Assembly: GCA_949297765.1 (NCBI GenBank)
Contig: CASFTV010000002.1
Span: 1 to 64,000, forward strand
Direction: 5' to 3'
Source of the DNA: an uncultured bacterium
Lineage (GTDB): Bacteria; Verrucomicrobiota; Lentisphaeria; Victivallales; UBA1829
DNA: 64,000 nt
How positions within the stretch are numbered: position 1 is the first letter of the stretch; each line of letters begins with the position of its first letter. Below the pieces are notes generated by a model. That model did not search any database and was not told where the DNA came from. It worked only from the letters and a program-made list of their open reading frames with translations. A program made the translations under genes and the position numbers. Below are positions 26,239 to 35,532 of this stretch, piece by piece.

Positions 26239-27103
26239 TATCCTCCCGGCACTTTGCCGGGGATTCGAATCGCCGGAAACCGAATTTGAGCCGTATGCCG
26301 CGCAAATCGGCAGGGAACTTGAATGGCTCCGGACTCATCCCGTGCAGATCGAATTGTCCGGACTTTGCCCGCTGGATTTCTTCCTGCTGTTTCGCCCGGA
26401 TCGGCGGACGGCCGTTCTCAGCGGCGGCGCCGGTCTTTCCGACTGGCGGTGGGCGGCGGCGGTCCGGTTGACGGAATTGCTGACGAATCTTCGTCCGGGT
26501 CTCAGCACCGATGTTTTTGACACCGCGCTTCACAACTGGAAAAGCAGTGTTCTGCTCCGGAAAGGCTCCGGTCTCCCGGAATTCATCCGAAATGTTTTCT
26601 GCGGAATGCCGGTGGAGGAACGGCGATTGTCGGAGCCGGTCGTGATTCACGGAGCAAAACTGAAGCGTTTTCTTGCAAAAGGAAGTACGTCGCAGGTATA
26701 TCTTGCAGATTTCCACGGCCGGGAGAGTGTCGTGAAGATCCCGGTTGGCGGAGGCGAGTCCCGTTTTCGGAACGAGCTTGAATGCCTGCGCCGCATGAAC
26801 CACCCGAATCTGCCGGAAGTGTTCGCCTGCGAGACCGGCGATTCTCCGTACTGCATCATGGAATGGTGTCATACCGGGAAACCGATTGGAAACCGGGGAA
26901 AAACATCCGGTTTTTTCAAGGCGCTGGACTATTTGCATCGACAACTGGTTTTGCATGGCGACATCCGGTGGTCGAATCTCGGACTGCGGAACGATGGTTC
27001 TCCCGTCCTGCTGGATTTCAGTCATGCCAAACGCGCCGGCAGTCGTTTTTCTGCGGAGGAAGCGGATGCTGAAACTCAAAAATTGAAGTGCCTCTTGGCA
27101 TAA
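26213..27103 (+). CDS. atypical protein-kinase-like protein
   Basis: The C-terminal half of this 296-aa protein looks like a small kinase fold: a modified glycine loop (LAKGSTSQVYLADF), a Lys in SVVKIP, an aC-like FRNELECLRRMNHPN, the hinge CIMEWC, a catalytic loop HGDIRWSNLG (Asp and Asn kept, Arg and Lys-Pro altered) and LDFSH in place of DFG. The N-terminal 125 residues are unlike kinases. It may be an active small kinase or a regulatory pseudokinase that partners the phosphatase with which it overlaps. GAGGAGG stands before ATG 26213. Confidence 0.65.
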   Translation: MMLLRQLNDILPALCRGFESPETEFEPYAAQIGRELEWLRTHPVQIELSGLCPLDFFLLFRPDRRTAVLSGGAGLSDWRWAAAVRLTELLTNLRPGLSTDVFDTALHNWKSSVLLRKGSGLPEFIRNVFCGMPVEERRLSEPVVIHGAKLKRFLAKGSTSQVYLADFHGRESVVKIPVGGGESRFRNELECLRRMNHPNLPEVFACETGDSPYCIMEWCHTGKPIGNRGKTSGFFKALDYLHRQLVLHGDIRWSNLGLRNDGSPVLLDFSHAKRAGSRFSAEEADAETQKLKCLLA

Positions 27104-27116
27104 GGAGCAGAGGAAA

Positions 27117-28148
27117 ATGAATGGAATTTCTTACCTGGCCATGTTTCTGGAACCGGTCAAACCCTGGCTTGACGATCCGTCCGTCAGCGAAATTATGATT
27201 AACGGGCCGGAAAATATTTACATTGAAAAAGGCGGCAGGGTTGTTAAAGTCGAATCAAAATTTCCCAGCGAACCGGCGCTTCAAGCCGCGGCGAACAATA
27301 TTGCAAAATCCGTCGGACGGGTGCTGAACGATGAATATCCCCGTCTGGATGCACGGCTTCCGGACGGTTCCCGCGTTCATGTTGTGATTCCGCCGCTTTC
27401 CCGCTGCGGGACGGTTGTTTCCATCCGCAAATTCCGGACCGATTCACTCTCCCCGGAAAGTCTGGTGAAATGGCAGAGCATTTCGCAGGAAATGCTTGAC
27501 TATCTCAAAAACCTGGTTCAAAAGCGAATGAATATTCTGATCTGCGGTGCGACCTCGTCGGGAAAAACATCCATTCTCAATGTTCTGAGCTCGTACATTG
27601 ATCCGGCGGACCGCATTCTGACGATTGAGGATTCCTGCGAACTTCAACTCCGCCAGCCGCATCTCGTGCCGTTTGAAACCCGCCGTCCGGACAAGGACGG
27701 CAAAGGGGAAGTGACCTTTCGCGATTTGCTGCATTCGGCGCTGCGTCTGCGTCCTGACCGCATCATCCTCGGCGAAATTCGGGGCGGCGAGGCTCTGGAT
27801 CTGCTTCAGGCAATGAATACCGGACATTCCGGATCGATGTCCACAATTCACGCAAACAATGCCTACGACAGTCTGCTGCGTCTGGAAACCTGCGTCATGT
27901 ATGCCGGGTTTGATCTCCCGCTCAGTGCGATCCGCAATCAGGTGGTCGCCGCCTTGAATTATATCGTCCATACCGGCCGCCTGGAGGACGGCAGCCGCAA
28001 GGTGCTCGGAATCAGTAAGGTTCTTCCGCTGGAGCACGGGGAATATCACCTTGAAAGCGAATGGGAATGGACGCAGACCGGAACGGACGAGTCCGGAAAA
28101 TTTATCGGAAAATTCAACAAAGTGCAAAAAGAACAACAGGGGAGTTAA
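27117..28148 (+). CDS. second CpaF/VirB11-type secretion ATPase
   Basis: The 343-aa ATPase has [32 protein letters not shown], Walker [13 protein letters not shown] near residue 143, [32 protein letters not shown] and [13 protein letters not shown]. It lacks the FHA domain and the long N-terminal part of the first ATPase and so is of minimal CpaF/TrbB size. Two secretion ATPases in one Tad locus may split extension and retraction, or serve different pilins. It follows the kinase-like gene by 13 nt. Confidence 0.88.
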   Translation: MNGISYLAMFLEPVKPWLDDPSVSEIMINGPENIYIEKGGRVVKVESKFPSEPALQAAANNIAKSVGRVLNDEYPRLDARLPDGSRVHVVIPPLSRCGTVVSIRKFRTDSLSPESLVKWQSISQEMLDYLKNLVQKRMNILICGATSSGKTSILNVLSSYIDPADRILTIEDSCELQLRQPHLVPFETRRPDKDGKGEVTFRDLLHSALRLRPDRIILGEIRGGEALDLLQAMNTGHSGSMSTIHANNAYDSLLRLETCVMYAGFDLPLSAIRNQVVAALNYIVHTGRLEDGSRKVLGISKVLPLEHGEYHLESEWEWTQTGTDESGKFIGKFNKVQKEQQGS

Positions 28149-28155
28149 TCCAAAC

Positions 28156-29046
28156 ATGAACAGAAAAATCGTATCGGCGGGAACGGCGGTGTTCGTTTCC
28201 CTTCTTTTCTCCGGATGTGCAAACCATTTGGAAGACATGACCAAGGAAACTCTGGAAAACTCCAGAACCGTCCTCGGCAAGCAGTATATTTTGACGACGG
28301 ACAGGGAAATTCCCGATTCCTCTTCTTTCAAAGTGACCCTGGAACAGATGGAAAATATTAAAGTCGAGGTTTATCAGGTCCGCAAGGTCTCATCTCTCTA
28401 TACCCCCTACGAGGGGTGGCGGGAGTCCTATGAATTCCTGGCCGGCCTGGGACTTTTCCCGTTCGCGATCATGTCCCATGTCGTCAGCGTATTTTCGTTC
28501 GGGATGTTTCCGTTTGAATGGTCCGGCGAGGTTACAAAATATGCGTTTGACGGCATGAATCCCTTTATGAATTTTGAATCGAAAAGCCGTGTCGAGGAAA
28601 TCCCCGCAAAAGTGGAACGGACGCTCGTGGATTCCTATACGGAAAACAACCGGAGACCGCTTGACAACGAATGGCTGGTCGTAAATCCCGGGAGCGACAC
28701 CTTCTGGAGAGTCCGTACCGATCAACTCGGTCAGGCGGAAATCATTCTTCTGTCCATTGATCTGGACAAATCCAGAAGCATTACCGCACGCCACCTCGAT
28801 TTTTATCTGGAAAAGAACAACGTGAAATGCAAAAGCATTCCGATGAGCCGCCGGCTTTTGACACGTCTTGCCACCGCACGGAAATCCATGATGAAATATT
28901 ATTCCGCTCCAAGCGGGACCGAACTGGCGGCCTGCGTCCGGAAACTGGAGGAGCTGTCATTTGAAAATCTTGCGTTTCAACTGGAAGAGAGCGAGCTGAA
29001 AAAACATCCCGAATTCCGTTCGTCATTTGAACAGGCGGTGAAATAA
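28156..29046 (+). CDS. lipoprotein of unknown function
   Basis: The 296-aa product has a lipoprotein signal peptide with lipobox LFSGC (Cys at about residue 21). The mature part has a hydrophobic middle (FLAGLGLFPFAIMSHVVSVFSFGMFPF) and a C-terminal charged helical segment. It could be the outer-membrane pilotin or accessory role normally filled by RcpB/TadD-type lipoproteins, but no sequence motif proves this. A GGGGAG site lies ahead of ATG 28156. It is followed by the third pilin. Confidence 0.7.
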   Translation: MNRKIVSAGTAVFVSLLFSGCANHLEDMTKETLENSRTVLGKQYILTTDREIPDSSSFKVTLEQMENIKVEVYQVRKVSSLYTPYEGWRESYEFLAGLGLFPFAIMSHVVSVFSFGMFPFEWSGEVTKYAFDGMNPFMNFESKSRVEEIPAKVERTLVDSYTENNRRPLDNEWLVVNPGSDTFWRVRTDQLGQAEIILLSIDLDKSRSITARHLDFYLEKNNVKCKSIPMSRRLLTRLATARKSMMKYYSAPSGTELAACVRKLEELSFENLAFQLEESELKKHPEFRSSFEQAVK

Positions 29047-29061
29047 CAGGAGGGAGCCCCC

Positions 29062-29283
29062 ATGTCTGTTTCAAAAGAACAAGGTTCCATGCTGATGGAA
29101 TATGTCATTGTCGTTCTGATTGTCCTGCTGGGGGGATCTCTGGCCATGGGGGAGGCCGGATCCAGTCTGATCGAAATGGCCGGAGTTTCCGTTTCGGAAG
29201 AGAATCATTTCGGATTATTCGGCAATTATGCGGTGGACTGGTTCCGCCGTTTGATGTGGATGCTGGCGCAACCGTTCCCGTGA
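29062..29283 (+). CDS. third, very short Flp-like pilin
   Basis: The 73-aa prepilin has the leader EQG|SMLMEYVIVVLIVLLGGSLAM with Glu +5 and Tyr +6. The C-terminal part is short and ends in WFRRLMWMLAQPFP. The leader matches that of the first TadE-like protein almost exactly (EQGSMLME). It closes the Tad locus and may be a minor or tip pilin. Confidence 0.7.
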   Translation: MSVSKEQGSMLMEYVIVVLIVLLGGSLAMGEAGSSLIEMAGVSVSEENHFGLFGNYAVDWFRRLMWMLAQPFP

Positions 29284-29475
29284 GAAAGAGGCGATCCCTG
29301 AAGAGCCTGAACACCCGGCGGTCCGGGTTCATGCGGTCGGTAAATCGTCTGGCCGGACGACTTGCCGGAGTCAGGACGATATGACCTCAAAATCCGGCGC
29401 CGGTCACTGGATAACGCTTGGGGGAAACGGGAGGAAGAGAGGTGGAAGTCCCGCCCTTTGCACGGCGGTTCCCGT
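29284..29475. other. intergenic region at the end of the Tad locus
   Basis: This convergent spacer holds an imperfect stem (GAACACCCGG / CCGGGTTC, near 29307-29328) without a T-run. It may be a weak or rho-assisted terminator for the Tad operon. Nothing else recognised. Confidence 0.35.
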
Positions 29476-30552
29476 TCAGAGATCCGCCTTGATCCGGAAT
29501 TCCGAAAACGGAATTTTCAGAAGCGAAAAGAACCGGTAGGAATCAAGTGCCAGATAAAAACACTCTTCCTCCGGACAGGCGAACCCATGCGGGTATGTGA
29601 CATTGATCGCACTTTCCTTCGGATCCGCTACTTCGGCAATTCGGAGTTTTTTCTTCCAGGTCCGGCAAAGATCATCTGAAATCCACGCTTCGAGGCGCCG
29701 GCGATGAAACTCGCCGGGAGAGCAGACATTGGTAAAAAGCACCTGCAGACCCTCAAATTTGTGAATCGAGACTTTGGCTCCGGGATTCGGAATCATTTCC
29801 CGGACCGGTTTCGACCAGGTGCGTCCGTAATCGAAGCTGTCGGAGGAAAACAGCGCGCCGCAGCGGTCGCGGCGGAGAAACATGCGGAGGTGACCGTCTT
29901 CCAGCTCCGTGACAGCCGGTTCCCATGCGCTGCTTTTCGGGTCGTCATATTCCACCGCTGTGGAGAGTGTGAAGGAGCGTCCGCCGTCTTCGGACCGGAT
30001 GGCGCCGGAGCAGGCGCGGCCCCAGGAGCGGATCTCCTGCGTGGCGGAGACGCGGCCTTCGGTTTCCGCGGTCGGATGTTCCTCTTCCCAGTAGACGGGA
30101 AAAAGCCAGGAGCCGTCGCTCAGAACCTTTCCTTCGCGGATCGACATGCAGCTCGGCACTCCATGCAGACTTTCCGGAGCGGACCAGGTTTTTCCTCCGT
30201 CGGTCGTGAAACTGCGGAGGGCGTTCAGTTCCATATAGTGCGTTGCCGCATGGAATGTGCTGATTACGGCAAAGGGAACCGGTCCCTCTGTGAAGAGTTC
30301 GCTTCCCCAGACCGCATGGGTGGCGGAATGGAAGAGAAGGGTCGGCGCGGACCATGTTTTCCCGCCGTCGAGACTGCGGACTCCCGCAACAACATTTTCA
30401 TCGGACGGCTCCTTTTCTCCTCCTGTGTAGATCAGGCAGAACAGACTGCCGTCCGGCATGCGGCGCAGAATCGGCTCCCGTCCGAAACGAAAGGTCGAAT
30501 CCGCCTCGAAAATCCGGGAGTAGAAATAGGGACTCTGTATTTTTCCCATCAT
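29476..30552 (-). CDS. BNR/Asp-box sialidase-like glycosidase, no signal peptide
   Basis: The 358-aa protein contains five Asp-box repeats (SLDGGKTW, TTDGGKTW, SEDGGRSF, SFDYGRTW, SDDLCRTW), giving a six-bladed beta-propeller of sialidase type. An N-terminal FGREPILRRMPDGSLFCLIYTGG block matches the FRIP-like region of these enzymes. There is no signal peptide, so it should act on imported oligosaccharides. The true substrate could be a sialic acid or another acidic or neutral sugar, as many Asp-box proteins are not sialidases. The gene overlaps the preceding one by 4 nt and is last in an operon led by a prepilin gene. Confidence 0.75.
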   Translation of the reverse strand: MMGKIQSPYFYSRIFEADSTFRFGREPILRRMPDGSLFCLIYTGGEKEPSDENVVAGVRSLDGGKTWSAPTLLFHSATHAVWGSELFTEGPVPFAVISTFHAATHYMELNALRSFTTDGGKTWSAPESLHGVPSCMSIREGKVLSDGSWLFPVYWEEEHPTAETEGRVSATQEIRSWGRACSGAIRSEDGGRSFTLSTAVEYDDPKSSAWEPAVTELEDGHLRMFLRRDRCGALFSSDSFDYGRTWSKPVREMIPNPGAKVSIHKFEGLQVLFTNVCSPGEFHRRRLEAWISDDLCRTWKKKLRIAEVADPKESAINVTYPHGFACPEEECFYLALDSYRFFSLLKIPFSEFRIKADL

Positions 30553-31073
30553 GGGAGCTCCTTCCTTATGGCGATTTGAACATGCAGAGTCCGGCCTTTT
30601 TCGACCCGGATTCTCTGCGTCCAGTAATTCAGCCGATCGCAGAGAAGCTCATGCTTCTCCGGCGTTTGATGAAATTCCGCTTTCCGGACGGCACTCCATC
30701 CGACAGGTTTTCCGCTGGAGACTTCCGCGAGTGTCCCGTTGCGGAGATCCGCCCCCTCCAGACGGATGTCGGAATAGGCCGCGCGGATCTCTTTTCCATC
30801 TTCCTTTCCTTCAGCGACAAGCTGTATCGTCAGGAAGCCGTCGCGCTTGGGGACAATGGAAAAACGCCAGTTTTTCCTCTCCGGAGAGAGAGGCCCGGAA
30901 ATGACCAGATAGGTATCTTTTTTCTCCTTGAGCCATCCGCCCTGCATGCCGGTCAGCCCCTCGTCGAGATCGACGAACGCAACCCCCTCCGGTGCAATCA
31001 GATTGATGCGGAAATCCGCCAGCGTCACATACGGAAGAACGGAAAGCAGAATCAGAAGAAACACGGATTTCAT
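30549..31073 (-). CDS. exported beta-rich protein of unknown function
   Basis: The 174-aa product has a signal peptide (MKSVFLLILLSVLPYVTLA, about 19 residues). The mature part looks like a beta-sandwich with many Arg and Trp, possibly a carbohydrate-binding module (NWRFSIVPKRDGFLTIQLV, SDIRLEGADLRNG). ATG 31073 has AAGGAG upstream; an in-frame start at 31094 is less likely. It lies between the large secreted glycosidase and the sialidase-like gene, so it is probably an accessory of the same glycan module. Confidence 0.6.
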   Translation of the reverse strand: MKSVFLLILLSVLPYVTLADFRINLIAPEGVAFVDLDEGLTGMQGGWLKEKKDTYLVISGPLSPERKNWRFSIVPKRDGFLTIQLVAEGKEDGKEIRAAYSDIRLEGADLRNGTLAEVSSGKPVGWSAVRKAEFHQTPEKHELLCDRLNYWTQRIRVEKGRTLHVQIAIRKELP

Positions 31074-31083
31074 AAAATGCTCC

Positions 31084-34000
31084 TTATTTGACAAAGTTCA
31101 GATTGAGATATTGAATCTCCAGTTCTCCGGACGCCGCCCGGAGTCCTGCCTGAAGCAGATGGCGGTTCCCGATCTTCCCGACCGGAACGTACGCCTGGAA
31201 ACAGCAGAGTCCGGAATTGCCGGAAAGAGTCTGTTTCCGGCTTCTTCCCCAGTCCCATTCGCCGACGGTCAGCATGATGCCCTGCGGCCAGTAGGCATCC
31301 CGCTTTTTCCCGGTCGGTTTCACATCCCGGTACCGGCCCAGCAGTGTGACGATGCAGCCGACCGCACCGTCCGGAATCTCGAAAGACTGCTGAATCCGGA
31401 GGGCGTTCTGCGGCAGGTTCTCCGGATCCTGAACGGAAATCCGAACGGAGCCCGGCTGAAACACGATCCGGTTTTTCTTCTGGAAGGAGGAGAGAATCCA
31501 GAAATCCGGATCGCCGAAAGAGCCGTTCTGAAAGTCTGCATTCCGGATCGGCGCCGCGTTTTCAATTTGTTTTTTCGCATCCGCATCCGGGCGGAAGAGC
31601 GGATAGTGGAGACGCTGAGCGAAGGCTTGACGGCCTTTCGCTCCGCTCAGGGACTCTTTCGGAAGGGTTTTCCCGGAATCCACATGGGTGATTTCCGCTT
31701 CGATTGCGAGAACGGGGGCGTTGCCGAGCTGAAGTTCCTTCCACGGGATTCTGCCCCGGATCTCATAGCCGTCGCCGGTCCGCTGCGACTGGAAGGTCGC
31801 CTGCGTCCGGAAATCCGGATTGCTCCGGCAGACCGCCCATTGACGGAGATCCCCCGTTCCGGCGGCGGAAAAAACATACTGATAGGCCTTCAGGGGAACC
31901 GTCGCCATAATCCGGTCCCGCGAAAGATTGGAGAGCGGCGCAGGATCAATGAAAATCTCAAGCGCGTCTCCGGAGAAGATCTCCTTTTGAGGCGCCGTCA
32001 CGTTGGCATCCCGGATGACCGCACGGAAACAGAGTCCTTCGGGCGAACTGTGAAACGAGATCTTCTGTCCGTTCCCGAACGGGAGCATGGATTCCCGGGG
32101 CGTCAGCGGATAAAGCGGTGTTTCCGGAAGCATTTTCACCTCGTTTCCGCCGGCGGATTCCGTTCCGATTTTCACCCGGAATTCCCCCGGAAGGCGGGAC
32201 GGATTGCGCAGAACATTCCACGCGTCCTGTTTCGCATCGGGGAACGCGAACTGAACGGACGGCAGATCCTTCTGCTTCGGGAAGTCGATTTCCAGAACGC
32301 CCGCGGATTCCCAGACATTTTCCGCATTCAGATAGATGTCGTTTCCGATTTTCCGTCCATAGACCGCCCCCGCGTTGGCCCGGAGATTCGGATTCCGGAT
32401 GAACTTCTCCACCGTCGCGCTTTTTCCCCGTACATACACGGGATCCAGCGAGAGATCCTGTACGCTTTTCGGCGGAAGAACATTCCCGAACAGATCCATG
32501 ATCTCCACGCCCTCCGGAACGGTGAAAACGGAACCTTTCGGACGCATGTCGTAGAGGAATCCGAGCGCTTCGGCTCCGTCCGCGGAACGGAACACGCCTC
32601 CGCGGACATACGACCCGAGCGGAACGAGCGTCAATGTCTTCATGTTCCGCAGATGCCATGAAAGCGCATTCATCGCAACGCCCGCTTCACTCAGCGCCGG
32701 ATGACGGCTGACTCCGGCCTGGAACTCCTGCAGCGAATCCGGCGCCAGGGTCGGTGCTCCGACCACACCATTCCGCAGTCCGTCCAGAAAATGGCGCTGA
32801 AGGTCGTTTGCATCAAACGCAACGTTGTTCAGATAGAAATCCACCTGCGGGTGCCGGGCACTCTGGATATAATAACACTCGGTGTTCCAGAGCGGTTTCT
32901 GCACTTTCAGTCTCGAACGCAGCTCCTGAATATGGCGGGTGTAGAGATTGTAGATGCCGCCGATGCAGTCCGTGGAGTTCCAGTAGGGATGGAATGCAAC
33001 GCCGTCCATCCAGTTCACATAGTCGGGATTCGCCTGATTCAGCCGGGCGCACCAGGATTTTTCAAATCCGACGTCGCAGGTGTTCCCGTTGCCCAGAAGA
33101 AGAAACGCGGGATTTTCCTTCTTCACCGTTTTCCAGGTGGATTCGAGATACTTCTGGTAATGCGACGCATCCATGATATTCTGATCCGGCTCATTGAAGA
33201 GTTCCCAGATCTGCACGGAATCTCCCCATGTTTTCAGACAGTTGCGCACATGCTTTTCCCACTGGTCGAGCGGCCAGTCCAGATAAAGAATCCCCTTCCG
33301 GTTCGTCTTCGGCTTCAGATACCGGTAGAGAAACGGCGGATAGTCGCTGACAGCCGGATTCGCCCCGGCATCGCGGAAGGTCATCCCGGCGCCTCCGGCC
33401 AGACAGAATACCGGTTCGATCCGGCGTTCCTTCAGCGCATTCAGACAGGGATCCATCTGTGTGCGGTCAAACCAGTTTTCCTCTCTCTGAATCATACGCA
33501 GATATCCCCAGACCCGGCCGAGACGTACGCCGCAGAGCCGCATGATGTCATACTGTTCGAGCATTCCTCCGGAATTGCGCCATCCCACCACCTTTCCGAT
33601 CTCCCGATGCGGGGTGTTGTAGGGGTTCAGATAATGGGTGACGTTGCTTCCCAGACTCCAGCCGGGCGTAAAACGCGGATGATCCAGATCCGGATGCACC
33701 ACTGACCAGCTGCCCAGCGTGTCGATCTTCCGGTTTTTCACTTTCAGATCCGCCTGGAAATAACCGAATTTTTCCGCCGGGAAGGAGAGGGTCCCGGCAT
33801 AGAGCGAGGATCCGTCATCCAGCGTTTTTTTCCGTTCCAGACGCACCGGTTTCAGAATCTTTCTGCTCGGATCCGGACGGCCGGAGATTTCCAGAACGCC
33901 GTCGACAACAGAATCCTTCGAGTTCAAAGTCGCGGAAACGGCAAGACGGACTGGATCGTTTTTCCGGTAGACCGGGCGGGGACGGTCCGGAACGACTGCC

Positions 34001-34632
34001 GCCTCTTCCATCACTTCCTTCTTTCCGCCGACTTTTTCAATTCGGATATTGTCCAGCTCCATTGCGGAGTTGATCGCTTTTCCGTCCGTGCTGGAGATAT
34101 TCAGCGTCAGCAGATAATAGTTGTGCCATTTCACGACGCGGAATCTGCGCCGGAATTCCTTCCATTCTGCGGAATACGGCACCCCGGCACCGGTCAGAAC
34201 CGGATAGTTCGGATGCCGGGGATTGGCAACGGGGGCATTGCGGACCGCACGGTCTCCGAACGCACGGAAATCAACATTGCAGCGGACATTCCCGCGCTTT
34301 TCCGGAGAAACCATCCGGTATTGAAAGGAAATTTCCACCTCTCCGTTCCAGTCGATCAGAAAGTATCGGGACTGCAGTCCGCAGGAGAGGATTCCGGGAT
34401 AGGCGGGAATGCGCATTCCCTGTCCATGGACACCCTGTTCTGTGACAACGGGAAAGTGCATCCGTTTCGGCTCGACCTCTTTCAGCAGGGCTTTCCCCAC
34501 ATACAGACGCCATCCCGGGACCGGATCGCCGACGTTGCCAAGTTCCATTTCTCCGTTGAATTCCAGTCCCGCATGCAGGAAACACGCGGAACTCATCAGC
34601 AGGACAGCAAGCTGATTTCGTATCATTTTCAT
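31084..34632 (-). CDS. large secreted clan-A-like glycoside hydrolase
   Basis: The 1182-aa protein has a signal peptide (about 21 residues), then an N-terminal beta-sandwich/CBM-like region (to about 330). A TIM-barrel catalytic domain follows, with the acid/base glutamate in WELFNEPD (about E480) and a probable nucleophile in LWNTECYY (about E584), a layout like GH39/GH5-type clan A enzymes. The C-terminus contains a CBM9-like sandwich (FSGDALEIFIDPAPL; IRGRIPWKELQLG). It probably cleaves an external polysaccharide; the family and linkage are not certain. The gene follows the prepilin gene on the same strand by 42 nt. Confidence 0.75.
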   Translation of the reverse strand: MKMIRNQLAVLLMSSACFLHAGLEFNGEMELGNVGDPVPGWRLYVGKALLKEVEPKRMHFPVVTEQGVHGQGMRIPAYPGILSCGLQSRYFLIDWNGEVEISFQYRMVSPEKRGNVRCNVDFRAFGDRAVRNAPVANPRHPNYPVLTGAGVPYSAEWKEFRRRFRVVKWHNYYLLTLNISSTDGKAINSAMELDNIRIEKVGGKKEVMEEAAVVPDRPRPVYRKNDPVRLAVSATLNSKDSVVDGVLEISGRPDPSRKILKPVRLERKKTLDDGSSLYAGTLSFPAEKFGYFQADLKVKNRKIDTLGSWSVVHPDLDHPRFTPGWSLGSNVTHYLNPYNTPHREIGKVVGWRNSGGMLEQYDIMRLCGVRLGRVWGYLRMIQREENWFDRTQMDPCLNALKERRIEPVFCLAGGAGMTFRDAGANPAVSDYPPFLYRYLKPKTNRKGILYLDWPLDQWEKHVRNCLKTWGDSVQIWELFNEPDQNIMDASHYQKYLESTWKTVKKENPAFLLLGNGNTCDVGFEKSWCARLNQANPDYVNWMDGVAFHPYWNSTDCIGGIYNLYTRHIQELRSRLKVQKPLWNTECYYIQSARHPQVDFYLNNVAFDANDLQRHFLDGLRNGVVGAPTLAPDSLQEFQAGVSRHPALSEAGVAMNALSWHLRNMKTLTLVPLGSYVRGGVFRSADGAEALGFLYDMRPKGSVFTVPEGVEIMDLFGNVLPPKSVQDLSLDPVYVRGKSATVEKFIRNPNLRANAGAVYGRKIGNDIYLNAENVWESAGVLEIDFPKQKDLPSVQFAFPDAKQDAWNVLRNPSRLPGEFRVKIGTESAGGNEVKMLPETPLYPLTPRESMLPFGNGQKISFHSSPEGLCFRAVIRDANVTAPQKEIFSGDALEIFIDPAPLSNLSRDRIMATVPLKAYQYVFSAAGTGDLRQWAVCRSNPDFRTQATFQSQRTGDGYEIRGRIPWKELQLGNAPVLAIEAEITHVDSGKTLPKESLSGAKGRQAFAQRLHYPLFRPDADAKKQIENAAPIRNADFQNGSFGDPDFWILSSFQKKNRIVFQPGSVRISVQDPENLPQNALRIQQSFEIPDGAVGCIVTLLGRYRDVKPTGKKRDAYWPQGIMLTVGEWDWGRSRKQTLSGNSGLCCFQAYVPVGKIGNRHLLQAGLRAASGELEIQYLNLNFVK

Positions 34633-34674
34633 TCCATTTCCTTTCTTTCTATTGATCTGTGTCCATTTGTTTTT

Positions 34675-35430
34675 TTATTTGAATCCGGCTTTCAGCATCC
34701 GGTTGGGGATGCCGTTGGCGGAAACGGACATCGCCTGCGATTCCCGGATCATGCCGCCGTGTCCATCGGCAAAAACAAAGGATGCTCTGCCGTTGTGACG
34801 CTGATACTGAATCGTTTTTCTTGAGGCGGCCCCGTTCCAGTCCTCGCCGAACAGGTAGACTCGATCACTCCGAATGCCCTCCGAGAAGCTGACGGCGAGC
34901 GAGGGGGAGAAAATCTGATTGCTTTTCCGTCCGGATCCTCCCGGCGTATCTCCCCGGTTGATCGGACCGCCATGCAGGAAAACATTCAGATGCGTATCGG
35001 TCAGGTGTCCGGCCCAGTAGAGCAATTCCGGTTCCGCCGGACAGGAAAACTGTCCTTTGCGCTTCGGCTGGGCGACTCCCGTGATCCCCCAGGTGAGTCC
35101 GTATGGACCGGGTGTATTCCAGGCAAGAACCAGATTCGGAGGATCCTTGTACAGTCCGCAAAGCAGACCGTACCAGTGACGTTCATACCGGTCACCGTCA
35201 TATTCCGCCGGATCCTTCCCGTTCCAGTTCGGGACGAGCCAGTCGTCATTGTCACCGGTGTACTGGGCGCTCCCGAAGCCCACCTGTTTCATGTTGCTCA
35301 GACAGGTCAGCGCATGTGCCTTGTCCCTTGCCGACTTCAATGCGGGCAGAAGCAGAGAGGTCAGAATTCCAATGACTGCAACAACGATCAGAAGCTCTAT
35401 CAAAGAGAAAAAAGAGGGTTGTTTTTTCAT
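34675..35430 (-). CDS. prepilin-type H-X9-DG protein
   Basis: The 251-aa protein has the type IV prepilin N-terminus [25 protein letters not shown] (Glu +5 after the cleavage site, long hydrophobic helix). Later it has RHNGRASFVFADGHG, which is an exact His-x9-Asp-Gly, the mark of the prepilin-associated H-X9-DG family common in Planctomycetes/Lentisphaerae. ATG 35430 is chosen for its AAAGGA site 8-9 nt upstream; ATG 35439 is too close to it. It is the first gene of the operon containing the clan-A glycosidase and may present or bind that module's substrate at the cell surface. Confidence 0.85.
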   Translation of the reverse strand: MKKQPSFFSLIELLIVVAVIGILTSLLLPALKSARDKAHALTCLSNMKQVGFGSAQYTGDNDDWLVPNWNGKDPAEYDGDRYERHWYGLLCGLYKDPPNLVLAWNTPGPYGLTWGITGVAQPKRKGQFSCPAEPELLYWAGHLTDTHLNVFLHGGPINRGDTPGGSGRKSNQIFSPSLAVSFSEGIRSDRVYLFGEDWNGAASRKTIQYQRHNGRASFVFADGHGGMIRESQAMSVSANGIPNRMLKAGFK

Positions 35431-35462
35431 TTGATCCATCCTTTGCTGGTTGTTTTTTATAA

Positions 35463-35491
35463 ATTATAGAATATATTAGCCGGAACGACAA
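35463..35491 (-). promoter_or_regulatory. sigma70-like promoter of the first glycan operon
   Basis: On the minus strand TTGTCG (35486-35491) and TATAAT (35463-35468) are 17 nt apart, placing the transcript start about 25 nt ahead of the prepilin start codon. The divergent AraC gene begins 40 nt away, so its product can bind here. Confidence 0.65.
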
Positions 35492-35532
35492 TAGAAAATA
35501 CCAGTCTTTTTTTTAGAAAATCGACACTTTCG

